Below, in pieces: positions 1-9,800 of a stretch of 64,000 nucleotides of DNA; within the stretch, counting starts at the first letter, position 1, and every line of letters begins with the position of its first letter. The stretch is taken from the NCBI RefSeq assembly GCF_003668575.1, contig NZ_RCVZ01000002.1, positions 186,001-250,000 on the forward strand, in the 5' to 3' direction. Origin of the DNA: Falsibacillus albus. GTDB taxonomy: Bacteria; Bacillota; Bacilli; Bacillales; DSM-25281. Below the pieces are notes generated by a model, which saw only the letters and a list, made by a program, of their open reading frames with translations, did not search any database and had not been told where the DNA came from. Position numbers and translations under genes: made by a program.

Positions 1-177
1 TATATCGTCCGAAACATAGCTGCCCAAATCGCTTCGCTGATCCCACCATTCAAACGGATTCATGTATAATACCGGTGAATGAAATGAGATGATATTGACC
101 ATGAATATTCCGAGCAAAGCAATTCCCCTTATTATGTCTATTGATAATAATCGTTCATGGGATTGCATAGGTCTCAT
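1..177 (-). CDS. DUF418/YeiB-type membrane protein, N-terminal part
   Basis: Only the first 59 codons lie in the window; the gene runs off the left edge. The start is ATG at 177, preceded by an AAGGGGAG ribosome site. The protein opens with a short polar stretch, then RLLSIDIIRGIALLGIF and a hydrophobic segment. The pattern R-L-L-S-x-D-x-x-R-G-x-A-x-L-G-I is typical of the N-terminus of DUF418/YeiB-family polytopic membrane proteins. Their biochemical role is not established. It is divergent from gerP, sharing the upstream region 178-307. The family call rests on the N-terminal motif only. Confidence 0.7.
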   Translation of the reverse strand, partial: MRPMQSHERLLSIDIIRGIALLGIFMVNIISFHSPVLYMNPFEWWDQRSDLGSYVSDDI

Positions 178-246
178 ATTAGCTCCCCTTTTTCTCTGTA
201 TCTCAATTTACATTTTACAATGAAATTTTCCTTTAGGCGAATGAAT

Positions 247-274
247 CACATTTACTCCTCACTCTCATACAATG
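247..274 (+). promoter_or_regulatory. Candidate SigK-type promoter of the gerP operon
   Basis: CACA at 247-250 and CATACAATG at 266-274 are separated by 15 bp. This resembles the mother-cell SigK pattern (AC-rich -35, CATANNNTA -10), with one mismatch in the -10. In B. subtilis gerP is transcribed late in the mother cell by SigK. The position, about 35 bp before gerPA, fits. The assignment is by eye. Confidence 0.4.
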
Positions 275-307
275 TTGTAAGAAATCATGTAAAGGATGTG
301 AACGGTC

Positions 308-529
308 ATGCCTGCTTTTGTTGGAGCCGTTCAAGTAATCAACCTTGGATCGAGCGGGGTTTTCCATATAGGTGATGTCTTTCAAATACAGCCACTGTCC
401 AATTCCAAGACCTTCGCCGGGGCCGGGTCCTTTAATACCGGAGATGGGCTATCGGTTTATAACGAACGATCCTCGACCAATACGTATGACCAAGACGGCT
501 TGGATCAAGGAAATTACTTCAATGTTTAA
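308..529 (+). CDS. gerPA: Spore germination protein GerPA
   Basis: 73-residue protein beginning MPAFVGAVQVINLGSSG, with GVFHIGDVFQIQP and GSFNTGD, the hallmarks of the GerPA/GerPF family. GerP proteins are mother-cell products associated with the spore coat that let germinants reach the inner-membrane receptors. It is first of a same-strand run gerPA-PB-PC-PD-PE-PF, so the order matches the B. subtilis operon. The start ATG at 308 follows a weak AAAGGATG ribosome site. Length agrees with the family. Confidence 0.93.
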   Translation: MPAFVGAVQVINLGSSGVFHIGDVFQIQPLSNSKTFAGAGSFNTGDGLSVYNERSSTNTYDQDGLDQGNYFNV

Positions 530-544
530 TGATGTGGTGATCGC

Positions 545-799
545 ATGAAATTTTACGTCCAGCAAACGATTCAAATACAAATGATCAAAATTGGCTCGGT
601 TTCAAACTCCTCCGTTTTTCAAATCGGAACAGCAGGTTCCATTAGTGAATCCTCAAACCTATATAATACAGGCGGCTACATCAAACCCGCACCTGAAGCA
701 GTGAAACCGGGAACTGTCGTGGCTGAACAAGGAGCTAAGCAACCCCCTATAATAAAAAAACCTTTAGTGCCATTTCAGCCTCCTGCTTCTCCAGTATAA
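545..799 (+). CDS. gerPB: Spore germination protein GerPB
   Basis: 84 residues starting MKFYVQQTIQIQMIKIGSVSNSS, with VFQIGTAGSI, the conserved GerPB core. The C-terminal third is rich in Pro, Lys and Val and looks disordered. It starts 15 bp after gerPA, consistent with one transcript. GerPB is needed for normal spore coat permeability to germinants. Slightly longer than the roughly 77-residue B. subtilis protein because of the proline-rich tail. Confidence 0.92.
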   Translation: MKFYVQQTIQIQMIKIGSVSNSSVFQIGTAGSISESSNLYNTGGYIKPAPEAVKPGTVVAEQGAKQPPIIKKPLVPFQPPASPV

Positions 800-827
800 A
801 AACTTTATTAGAAGGTGAGGTGTCATC

Positions 828-1454
828 ATGCAGGACCTCTATCAACATATCAATCAGCTGTATCACTATATAAGCAAGCAGACAAATAAAATAAAAGACT
901 TGGAAGATACGATATCATCCATTCAAATGGAGATTGAGCAATTAAAAAGCAAGCCATCTGTCAATGTGGAGAGGCTGGAATATAAATTCGATCAGCTGAA
1001 GGTTGAAACACTGGAAGGCACGCTCAATATTGGTCTTAATCCAACCGACTTGAAAAATATAGAGGATTTTGCAGTTGACCAGCAGCCTGCTAATTCAGAA
1101 TCCGTCGTCACACCTTTCCCACAAGGAATGCGTGATAATATCGAAGCTGCCGCGAATCAATACGTCGATAAGGAAATAGCCAATTTGATTCAGGATAATG
1201 AGGAGCAATTAGAGACACACATCGACCCACAGTATCATGAATTGATTAAAAATGATATTAAACGCCAACTGCCACAGCGAATAAGCTACTATATCAATGT
1301 CCACTCCCACCCAAGTGCCAGACAGCAGAACCCGGTAGAACAATTGGAAGAAGTGATTGGGCAGAAAATCAGAGCCGATATCCAACAGGCGGTATACACA
1401 TTCATTGCCCAATTACCAAATGAATTGAAAGGAAAGAAGCCAGATGGAACTTAA
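828..1454 (+). CDS. gerPC: Spore germination protein GerPC
   Basis: 208 residues, close to the usual GerPC length of about 205. The N-terminus (MQDLYQHINQLYHYISKQ) leads into a predicted coiled coil around residues 20-45, followed by VERLEYKFDQLKVETLEGTL, the conserved GerPC signature with a GxLNIG element. The C-terminal half is acidic and helical. A GAAGGTGAGG-type ribosome site precedes ATG 828. Its 3' end overlaps the start of gerPD by 11 nt, which suggests translational coupling. Confidence 0.93.
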   Translation: MQDLYQHINQLYHYISKQTNKIKDLEDTISSIQMEIEQLKSKPSVNVERLEYKFDQLKVETLEGTLNIGLNPTDLKNIEDFAVDQQPANSESVVTPFPQGMRDNIEAAANQYVDKEIANLIQDNEEQLETHIDPQYHELIKNDIKRQLPQRISYYINVHSHPSARQQNPVEQLEEVIGQKIRADIQQAVYTFIAQLPNELKGKKPDGT

Positions 1455-1623
1455 TGTCGTTAATCGCGAGTTATGCGTAAATGCAATCCGCATCATTGGA
1501 GTCTCAGCTTCAGGATTAGTGTTGGTAGGCGATGCAAACCACATCCAACTTGCCTCCACCTTTGATACACCACCTGAATCACTTATTGTTGGTCCATTCG
1601 TTCCACTGTCGCCTCAAGGATGA
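1444..1623 (+). CDS. gerPD: Spore germination protein GerPD
   Basis: A 59-residue reading frame starting at ATG 1444 inside the end of gerPC and ending TGA at 1623. It begins MELNVVNRELCVNAIRIIG and contains SASGLVLVGDANHIQLASTF, the pattern expected of GerPD (about 58 residues in B. subtilis). It is linked to both neighbours: its start overlaps gerPC and its stop overlaps the gerPE start. Role as for the other GerP proteins, in coat permeability to germinants. Confidence 0.88.
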   Translation: MELNVVNRELCVNAIRIIGVSASGLVLVGDANHIQLASTFDTPPESLIVGPFVPLSPQG

Positions 1624-2042
1624 TGAACCCCTTTTGTCGTCAATCCATTGTGCAAAATACGACTGTTGATGTAATGGGTTTTGCTGCTGTAATAGAAATT
1701 GGAGACTCCTGTTATATTAGATCCAAATCAAACGTCTTGGCCACTCAAAGGGAAAGAGAACTATTTTTTGATGAAGAAGGAAGCTATGAGGATTATCCCA
1801 TTTTTAACGAACCTATTCCCATTCCTCATGAAAGGGAACCTGTTTATATCAATAAATTGAATGCAAATGGCACGATCAGAGTCAATAAAATCCGTATTAA
1901 CGGTATCTCAAATGCTGCAATATTGCATATCGGAAGCACGAATGACGTCTATTTAGAAAATAGGACTCATCATATCCGCCAATTGATAGAACGTGAAGAG
2001 GAATTGAATCTGTCTTTAAATAATTCCACAACACAAGAATAA
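1620..2042 (+). CDS. gerPE: Spore germination protein GerPE
   Basis: 140 residues; ATG 1620 overlaps the gerPD stop in an ATGATG arrangement, and the second ATG at 1623 is an equally possible start. The sequence shows two copies of the VxVxxIxxxAAxIEIGDS-like motif: residues about 14-34 (VMGFAAVIEIGDS) and about 95-112 (INGISNAAILHIGST), typical of GerPE. Slightly longer than the B. subtilis homologue. Part of the same operon. Confidence 0.9.
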   Translation: MMNPFCRQSIVQNTTVDVMGFAAVIEIGDSCYIRSKSNVLATQRERELFFDEEGSYEDYPIFNEPIPIPHEREPVYINKLNANGTIRVNKIRINGISNAAILHIGSTNDVYLENRTHHIRQLIEREEELNLSLNNSTTQE

Positions 2043-2072
2043 GAAAAATATTATTAAAAGGAAGGTGTATAT

Positions 2073-2291
2073 ATGCCAGCCTTTACTGGACCAGTTCAAT
2101 TAACGACCGTGAACGGAGGAACCGTTCAATTCGGGGATACCGCTGTCATTTCACCCAAAAATGGAGCAAAGACAACCGCAGGAAGTGGAGCTTTCAATAC
2201 GGGTGCTTTATTTTTCACCTATACAATTTTTAGTGTGAATGGAACTCTTGATACGAGCCTAATCGATCAGCCTATCATCGGAAACAACTAA
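2073..2291 (+). CDS. gerPF: Spore germination protein GerPF, first copy
   Basis: 72 residues starting MPAFTGPVQLTTVNGG, with VQFGDTAVISPK and the closing Q-P-x-x-G-N-N of GerPF. A GGAAGGTGTATAT leader places the ribosome site 7-8 nt before ATG 2073. It is the sixth gene of the classical operon. A second, diverged copy follows 107 bp downstream. GerPF belongs with GerPA in the same small-protein family (GerPA/GerPF). Confidence 0.93.
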   Translation: MPAFTGPVQLTTVNGGTVQFGDTAVISPKNGAKTTAGSGAFNTGALFFTYTIFSVNGTLDTSLIDQPIIGNN

Positions 2292-2398
2292 ATAAAGGTT
2301 TGAATAAAGAAGGTAACGAGAAGATGGTTATTTGAATAAGCTATTAGATAATCTAGTTGAAATAAGTGTTTATTAATTTTGTAAAAGAAGGTGTGTAT

Positions 2399-2617
2399 AT
2401 GCCAGCGTTTTCAGGTTCTGTCCAAGTCATGAGCGTAAACGGAGGAACTGTGCATTTTGGGGATACAGCCGTCAATTCACCCAAAAGCGCATCCAAATCA
2501 ACAACTGGAGCAGCATCAATCAATTCGGGATCATTCTTCGATGCCTTTTCATTTTTTAGTATAAATGGCACGTTGAACAACAGTCTCATTGAGCAGCCGA
2601 CAGCGGGAAATAATTAA
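2399..2617 (+). CDS. Spore germination protein GerPF, second tandem copy
   Basis: 72 residues (start ATG 2399), the same length as the upstream gerPF and about 58% identical by eye (42 of 72 positions). Both share V-N-G-G-T-V-x-F-G-D-T-A-V, N-G-T-L and a G-N-N end. The ribosome site AAGAAGGTGTGTAT nearly copies that of the first gerPF, showing that the duplication included the leader. A terminator follows directly. An in-frame upstream extension to 2366 lacks a good ribosome site, so I prefer 2399. Confidence 0.88.
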   Translation: MPAFSGSVQVMSVNGGTVHFGDTAVNSPKSASKSTTGAASINSGSFFDAFSFFSINGTLNNSLIEQPTAGNN

Positions 2618-2619
2618 TC

Positions 2620-2683
2620 AAAACTGACCGATGCCACTTCGCCTTTCTACAGAAGGCAGGTGCAGTCCGGTCAGTTTTTTCTT
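2620..2683. terminator. Terminator between gerP and yisB
   Basis: AAAACTGACCG at 2620-2630 pairs with CGGTCAGTTTT around 2668-2678, followed by a T-run on the plus strand; an inner GCCTTC/GAAGGC stem is also present. The A-run on the left arm makes it usable for the converging yisB transcript as well, whose stop codon lies inside it. Confidence 0.8.
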
Positions 2684-2976
2684 TTTCGATGATTCGATTT
2701 TTTCATCTTTGGGATTCTGCTTGCAGGCTGCTTTTTGATCCATTTAATGAACTTCCAAAGCTGGGGATTGGCTCTTAGCTTCTCAACCGAATTCATTGTT
2801 TCCGCGAGCTCCTCATTTGTAAAAAGCGCGTGGATTTGTTTATGACAAGGGATGCAGAGCATGGCCGTCGGGAGAAACGCTCCCCCCATTTCCTTCGGTG
2901 TGAGATGATGCTCCGTTACAGCTACTTCCTCCCGCAAACAAAGCTCACATTTTCCTTTGACAGAACTTTTTCCCAT
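2671..2976 (-). CDS. yisB: YisB-like HNH-type zinc protein
   Basis: 101 residues. CELCLREEVAVTEHHLTPKEMGG near the N-terminus and CIPCHKQIHALFTNEEL following form an HNH-nuclease-like fold with two CxxC zinc pairs and the H-H motif. The C-terminus is strongly basic (KKSNHRKRKN). An AAAGGGGGAATGATTA leader precedes ATG 2976. B. subtilis YisB sits between the add/sbc genes and gerP and looks the same; its substrate is unknown. Nuclease activity is inferred from the motif only. Confidence 0.75.
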   Translation of the reverse strand: MGKSSVKGKCELCLREEVAVTEHHLTPKEMGGAFLPTAMLCIPCHKQIHALFTNEELAETMNSVEKLRANPQLWKFIKWIKKQPASRIPKMKKSNHRKRKN

Positions 2977-3023
2977 TAATCATTCCCCCTTTTAAGCCAT
3001 AATCTGAAATTTATATTAGGTAC

Positions 3024-3069
3024 TTATAAAATAAAGGAACAGCGAGAATTCTTTCGCTGTTCCTTTATT
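3024..3069 (-). terminator. Terminator of addBA
   Basis: AATAAAGGAACAGCGA at 3030-3045 pairs perfectly with its complement at 3054-3069 (16-bp stem, 8-nt loop). On the minus strand the stem is followed by TTTTAT. It lies 7 bp past the addA stop codon. Confidence 0.85.
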
Positions 3070-3075
3070 GTTGCC

Positions 3076-6000
3076 TCAAAGCTCAAGGACATGTGCACCA
3101 TCAAAAAAGAATAGAAATTTCCCTACAACGGGCTGTTTCCAAATCTTTTCGATTGCCACTTGATAAAATTCTAGCTGCACACGGTATCGTTTTTCCAAGA
3201 TTGGCATCGCTTCTTCGAAACCACCTTTGTAGCGTTCATGAATGGTATCTGTCTTATAGTCTAAAATGGTAAGTCCATATTCGTCCTGTATGACACAATC
3301 GATGATCCCCTGGACCAATACATCCTCTTGTCCTTTTTGCCAATCGGGATAAATCTCATCAGCTGGTACGGCGATGCTGAATGGAATTTCACGGTATACC
3401 TTTTTGGCATAAATCATTTTCTTGCCGATTTCTGTATGGAAAAAGGCTGCAATTTCCTCGATGCTGATGGCATTTTTTTGTTCTTCTGTCAGCAGCTCTT
3501 TTTTTATCATGGTGCCAAGCAATTCTTCCAGAGTTTGAACCGTCGGCATCTTTCCGAGTGGAATGTGCTGCATGACCATATGCATGGCCGTACCGCGTTC
3601 AGCGGGACTGAGTTTTTCCTCCTGCATGAACCTCGGCCTTTTCAAAACAGGCTTCTGCATTTTATTAAGAAGCGTTGTATCACTTTCTGCATCACGAATC
3701 TCCAACATCCTCTTCAATTCGGATACTGATTGCTTCGAACGTTTTTTCGTTGCATCCTTGTATGGATAGGACCAATTAAGACTTGTGATAATCTTATCTT
3801 TTTCAGGTGAGTGTTCTGGATAAACTTTTCCTTCCTTCACAAACTCCTGCCAGTCTTTTTCTGCTTCCGATGGTTTTACTTCTGATTGTAAAATCGATTT
3901 GTGGTGGATGCTGACCTTCCAGCGTGATGGGTGTTCCTTCATGCCTTCAGGCAGGAGTGCGGAAATGCTTTGGCTGCCATCTCCCAATAGGGAAACATCG
4001 GCATGCCTGATCAAGGCAGGGCCGATCCAATCCAAGTAAGACTTGGCTTGGGCACGGTCATAGTCCTTCAACAGCCATTGATCCAATGCCGGGCTGCTTC
4101 TCCACTTCTTCACGGTTTTTGAAAGCTCTTTATGGCTCCCAATTAAATATAGTTTCTCTTTTGCACGTGTTAAGGCAACATACAAGACCCGCATTTCTTC
4201 AGAAATCAACTCCAACCGCATTTTCCTTTTAAATGCCAGCTGCGGCAGGGAAGGATATGTGATTCGCTTTTCAGGGTTCATATATTTAGCTGCCAGCCCC
4301 AAATCTTTATCCAATAAATAAGGAGAATTCAAATCCATCATGTTAAAATTCCTCGAAAGCCCTGCCAAAAAGACGACAGGAAATTCAAGGCCTTTACTTG
4401 AATGAATCGTCATCAGCCTGACGACATCCTCGCCTTCACTTAATGCCCGGGCTGTACCGAGATCGTCTCCACGCTCTCTCATTCGATCGATGAATCTTAA
4501 AAAGCGGAAAAGTCCCCTGAATGAAGTTGATTCGTACTGTCTTGCACGATCATACAATGCCCTCAAGTTCGCCTGTCTCTGCTTTCCTCCCGGCAGACCG
4601 CCGACAAAATCGTAATATCTGGTGTCCCGATACAGCTGCCAAATCAAATCGGACAGTGCCCCCTGCCTTGCAAGCGTCCTCCATCCATCGAGCTGCAGTA
4701 AGAATTTTTCCAGCTTATCCGCCAATTCTTCATGATTCTTTGCTTCCTTTTGTTGAACCATTTTTTTGACAGCCTCATAAAATGCACCAATGGAATTTGA
4801 TTTCCGGATGGCAGCAAGCTCTTCTTCTTCTAAGCCCACGATTGGCGAGCGCAATACAGCCGCCATGGGAATATCCTGGTATGGGTTATCGATGATTTTA
4901 AGGAGCGAGAGCATGACCGTTATTTCTGTCGCATCAAAGTAGCCTGTAGCCAAATTCGCATAAATCGGGATGCCGGCTTCCTTAAACTCTTCCATGATGA
5001 CCGGAGCCCACGGCATTGATCTTAGCAGCAATACGATGTCCTTATATTGGATCGGACGATAAGCTTTCTTCTTTGGATCGTAAATTTGTTTTTCGGATTC
5101 TATCAATTCTTTGATCCTGTTGGCAATGAGTCTTGCCTCAAGCTGTGATTGCTCCAAATCCTCTTCGCTGGCTGCATCGGAATCCTCCTCGATTTCCGTG
5201 GCACTGCCGTCATCCGCTAAATCGACGAGCTGGATTTCAATTGGATATTCTTCATCTTCAGGATATGAAGCTCCCAATACAAGTTCAGCATTGGCATCAT
5301 ACTCAATTTCCCCGACCTCAACTCCCATGATCTGCTTGAATAAATAATTTGTACCGGATAAAACCTCTTTTCGGCTCCTGAAGTTTTTGGCTAAATCGAT
5401 CTTCATGCCTGTTCCATTTCCATCTGGGCGGAAACGATTATACTTCGATAGAAATAGATTCGGCTCTGCCAGCCTGAATCGATAAATGGATTGTTTCACA
5501 TCCCCTACCATAAATAGGTTTCCGTCACTCTCCCCTTCGGCAGAAACCAATTGCAGGATTGTCTCTTGGACCATGTTGGTATCTTGATATTCATCGACCA
5601 AGATTTCTTTGAATTGATTTCTATATGTCAGGGCTGATTCTGAAGGCGACATGCCCTGTGGGGAGGTTCTTAAGATATCCAAGCAAAAGTGCTCCAAATC
5701 AGAGAAGTCGACTAACCCTTTCTCTGTCTTCATTCCTTTGAAGCGGATGGAAAAGGCCTTTACCAAATCAACAAGAGCATGAATGACGTCTTTCATTTCT
5801 GCCATATCCTTCAGAAACGACTCGGGTTTGCGTGAGAATAGTTCTCCCTTCAGCTTTTCTAAAATGGCTTTCGCTTTTTTTCTTAAGTCGTCCGCTTCTT
5901 TCGTTAAATCCTTGTCATATTCATCTCCACGGCATGATTTCGCCCTTGAGAAACTCCAAGCGTTCATTTCCAGGTATAAATCATTCCAGGATTTATTCCA

Positions 6001-6825
6001 TGACTCTAGAAGTCGTTCGACTATGGCTATGTCATCGATGTAATTTTCCGCACGCGGTGAAGGACCGCCTGGAATTTTCGTCATTTCCAGCGCTTGGAGG
6101 AGAATGGATTTTGCTCCCTCCAGCTGCAGCTTAATATCTTTTTTTAAGTAGGGTTCGAATGAAAGCTGTTCAATGGTCTCGATCCCTTCAACATCATACA
6201 TGGATACGAGATGATCAAGCCAAAGATCTGGATTTGGATGTGAACGGGAAAAATCATAAAGCCGCCGCACCATATCCTGCAATGCTGCATCACTGCGGTC
6301 GCTAGTAAAAGTATCCACAAGACGGTAAAAACGCTCATTTTCTTCTTTTCCATACTCTTCTTCAAACAGATCGTCGAGCGCTTCATCCCTTAATAGCTCT
6401 CCTTCCGTTCCGTCGGCGATCCTGAAACCAGGATCGATATCAATCAAATAATAATATTTCCTGATGACCTCCAAGCAAAAAGAATGAAGCGTGGAGATGG
6501 AAGCCCTGTTAAGCAGGCTCAATTGTCTGCGCAAATGATGGGAAGCTGGATTTTCATCGATTGCTTTTTCAAGTGCTTCCCCGATTCGATGGCGCATTTC
6601 GGCGGCGGATGCATTGGTGAATGTTACAACCAACAATTCATCGACATCCAGCGGTTCGGTTTCTGAAAGGATTTTCCCGATGATCCTTTCGACTAATACA
6701 GCTGTTTTCCCTGAGCCGGCTGCAGCTGCCACTAAAATATCTTGATCCTTGGCATGAATGGCACGCCATTGGTCATCGGTCCAAGTGACGCCATCCGGCT
6801 TAATTGGTATCAGTGATTTGACCAT
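3076..6825 (-). CDS. addA: ATP-dependent helicase/nuclease subunit A (AddA)
   Basis: 1249 residues from ATG 6825, chosen because GGAGGT lies 8 nt upstream; an in-frame ATG at 6831 is only 2 nt from it. A UvrD-type superfamily 1 helicase core carries Walker A AAGSGKT (residues 35-41), DEYQDTN (Walker B, motif II), GDVKQSIYRFR and the SSKGLEFPVVFL motif. The C-terminus carries the RecB-family nuclease with IIDCVIQDEYGLTILDYKTD. AddAB processes double-strand DNA ends for RecA loading and Chi-regulated repair. The gene overlaps the addB 3' end by 26 nt, so the two are translationally coupled. Confidence 0.97.
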   Translation of the reverse strand: MVKSLIPIKPDGVTWTDDQWRAIHAKDQDILVAAAAGSGKTAVLVERIIGKILSETEPLDVDELLVVTFTNASAAEMRHRIGEALEKAIDENPASHHLRRQLSLLNRASISTLHSFCLEVIRKYYYLIDIDPGFRIADGTEGELLRDEALDDLFEEEYGKEENERFYRLVDTFTSDRSDAALQDMVRRLYDFSRSHPNPDLWLDHLVSMYDVEGIETIEQLSFEPYLKKDIKLQLEGAKSILLQALEMTKIPGGPSPRAENYIDDIAIVERLLESWNKSWNDLYLEMNAWSFSRAKSCRGDEYDKDLTKEADDLRKKAKAILEKLKGELFSRKPESFLKDMAEMKDVIHALVDLVKAFSIRFKGMKTEKGLVDFSDLEHFCLDILRTSPQGMSPSESALTYRNQFKEILVDEYQDTNMVQETILQLVSAEGESDGNLFMVGDVKQSIYRFRLAEPNLFLSKYNRFRPDGNGTGMKIDLAKNFRSRKEVLSGTNYLFKQIMGVEVGEIEYDANAELVLGASYPEDEEYPIEIQLVDLADDGSATEIEEDSDAASEEDLEQSQLEARLIANRIKELIESEKQIYDPKKKAYRPIQYKDIVLLLRSMPWAPVIMEEFKEAGIPIYANLATGYFDATEITVMLSLLKIIDNPYQDIPMAAVLRSPIVGLEEEELAAIRKSNSIGAFYEAVKKMVQQKEAKNHEELADKLEKFLLQLDGWRTLARQGALSDLIWQLYRDTRYYDFVGGLPGGKQRQANLRALYDRARQYESTSFRGLFRFLRFIDRMRERGDDLGTARALSEGEDVVRLMTIHSSKGLEFPVVFLAGLSRNFNMMDLNSPYLLDKDLGLAAKYMNPEKRITYPSLPQLAFKRKMRLELISEEMRVLYVALTRAKEKLYLIGSHKELSKTVKKWRSSPALDQWLLKDYDRAQAKSYLDWIGPALIRHADVSLLGDGSQSISALLPEGMKEHPSRWKVSIHHKSILQSEVKPSEAEKDWQEFVKEGKVYPEHSPEKDKIITSLNWSYPYKDATKKRSKQSVSELKRMLEIRDAESDTTLLNKMQKPVLKRPRFMQEEKLSPAERGTAMHMVMQHIPLGKMPTVQTLEELLGTMIKKELLTEEQKNAISIEEIAAFFHTEIGKKMIYAKKVYREIPFSIAVPADEIYPDWQKGQEDVLVQGIIDCVIQDEYGLTILDYKTDTIHERYKGGFEEAMPILEKRYRVQLEFYQVAIEKIWKQPVVGKFLFFFDGAHVLEL

Positions 6826-9800
6826 CTTCATCAACCTCCTCTCTAATGTTAGCCATGATTTCATCTTGCTTATGCTGCGGCAGTATCCGGAATTGGTTCC
6901 CTTCCATTGATTGATCGAATTGGCAAACCGGCTTAAACGAACAGAATTGACAAGGTGTGCGATCTTTCAGCTTGTATGGAGCAATGTCCACCAGCCCAGA
7001 GGTGATGTCATTCCCTGTTTTTTCGTAAATTTTCCTTACATATTTTCTCATGTACTGCAAATCTTCCTTTGACGCACTTTGAGAATTGGCCGTCAATGTA
7101 CCGTCCTTCTTCAAACCGGCGGAAATGACTTCTGAGGATCCGCTTTCCAATGTACGATCCATCAATCTGACAATATCAGGGTCGTCAAGGATAAGTCCCT
7201 TCATTTTAAAACTCTTATAGATTTCCTGTTCAATTTCCTCCATGGTCATAAAGGAATTGGCCTTTACAACCGGATTGTGCACATGGAAATATAGGACGCC
7301 TGCCGGCAGGGCTTCCGTGCCGACCAAATGCTTGGAATGGGTAATGGCAATGTCCAAATACGTGAGCATCTGCAAAGCCAGTCCGTAATAAACCTCTGTA
7401 TAGTCCAATGATTTGGCGCTTGACTTATAATCAATGACCCGAAGGAAGGTGCCTTGTTGATTTTCTGATTTATCGATGCGGTCGATCCTTCCTTGCAGCG
7501 CCATCTTTATTCCATTTTTCAATGTAAAAGTAAATGGCGGCAAGCTTCCTTTCGGGCCGAATCCAAGTTCAAGACCTATCGGGGCGAATCCGCTCGCTTT
7601 TGCATGCTGGCTAAGTACTATGGAGGCACGGCTGATGACATTTTCCAACTTCTTTTTAATATAATGATGTCTGTTGGAACTGAGAAGGATTTGATGCTGA
7701 AGCTTCGGAGCCAATACATTGACAGCTTCCTTTGCCAGCATGGTGCACTGTTCCTGCGATAAACTTGACCACGATAAATTCAGCCTGGTCACTTCATCAG
7801 CAATCCACTTAAGGGCTCCATGGAACATTTCTCCGATATCCGGAGCTTCCAACCTGAATATTTCACGATCTTGAAGCTTGAGACCATGGCGGGCAAAGTG
7901 GGAAAAAGGACAGCCGTGAAACATTTCCATCCTTGAAACGCTGGCCAAAATTTCTTCTCCATACAGCTCTTTGCTCGCTGCTTCCGATATCGGTTTGGCT
8001 TTATTTTGAAAGTATAGGCTCGAGAGAATATGCTTTGCCTTAGAATGCCATTGAGGATGCTCCATATAAAAGTTGTAGACATCCCACCAAAAGCCGGCAA
8101 TCGGGTAATGATTCTTTTTCAACTGCAGCTGCGTCGTTAAGTAAGCAATCGATACATTCGGGTGTGATATATATTCCAATTGCTCGGAGGAAAATAGATC
8201 CGCAGGGTCGTTAACAATCATTTTTTCATCAATTCCCGGGAACATTTCTTTCAGCCTCTTTATATATGGGGAAGGGAGTAAAGCCCTCCCTTCTTCATTT
8301 GCCAAAGGATAAGAAAGGAAAAGATGGCGAGAAGGCGTGGTAAATGCCTTGTAGGCGATAAAATCTTCATCAAGAAGCTTTCTTCTGCTGCTGGGTCCAA
8401 CCATGATCCCGCTTTGAAATAGCCTTTCCCGATCATCATCCGCAAAAACACCTTCTTCCGATATTTTCGCTGGCATGATACCATCGTTCAATCCAATGAC
8501 AAACGCTGCCTTCACTTCTGATAACCTTGATAATTCAAGGTTTGCAATGATTACTTGATCCATCGCAGGCGGGACAATGGAAAACTTCATCGATTCAAGA
8601 CCCGAATCCAATACCGTGGAGAATTTCTTAAGGGTAAATCGTTCAGATCCAACCATTTCCACGAACTGATCCAATAATTCGATCACGGCATTCCATGCTT
8701 GATCATGTTCACGGGCGAGAACCAGATTTCCTTTTTCCTCTGCATCCATCCTCAGTTTCTCAAGTTTCGATGGAATATCTAATTCCTCTAAAAAAAGAAA
8801 CAGCGCTTCCCCGAAATCCCTTCCGGCGCTTGCCTTTTTCAACCTTCTCGACAGACGGAGGATCGGAGCTGATATAAAAAGCCTCAATTCATTGATTTCA
8901 TGCTCTATGCTCCGTTCCTGGTCTGTTTGCGGGACATCCGTTAATTCCAGCCCTCTGAATCTTCTATAAACCCATCGATTTTTATTTGTCCACTGGCTTC
9001 CTTTGATTCCATTTGCCAACACATAATTTTCAAGCCGGTCCATCTTCTCCCTCAAACCCTGATCGCGGCTGTTGAGCGGAAACAGCAAATCGGTTTTCAC
9101 GGCCCTGAAAACCGGTTCATATCTCCAATTGCTATTGAGGATTTCAATGGTTGAACGGATGAGCTCGATCAAAGGGTGATTGAGCATAGGGCGCTTTTGG
9201 TCGATAAAGTATGGAATGTCATAATCATAAAAAATAGTTTCAAATACATCCTGATAATCGTGCCCATTCCTTACTAATATCGCAATATCCTGATAGCGGT
9301 AGTTGGATTCCTGGATAAGACTTCTGATTTTCCTTGCAATGCCCTCGATTTCAGATCGACGGTTGGAAGCTTGCCATAATTCTATATCCAGCTCCCCTTG
9401 AAATGGGATCGCGGGGCGATGTTCGAAATTCCTTTCAAGGTGCAATAAACTATTCCCCTCATAGCGCAAGCTGGATTCCATGACCTTTTCCTCAAGTGGA
9501 ATCCCCAGAGCAGAAGCAATCTGATATAAACTTTCGTAGGTTTCCCCTGTCATTCTGAACAAGTCTAGATCATCAGGTGTGGCAAATCTGTATGGTTTGT
9601 CCAACGTAAGTGCAATTGAAACATTTGGACAAGTTTTCATTAATTCTTCAATCACCAAGTATTCCTGAGGAGTAAAGCTATGGAAACCATCGATGTAGAT
9701 TTCAGCAGATTGTAAATATGGCGAATGGCGGATGGATTCCGCCAGCAGGCGAAAATAATCTTCAGAATCAATATATTTATCCAACAACGTTTCTTCGAAT

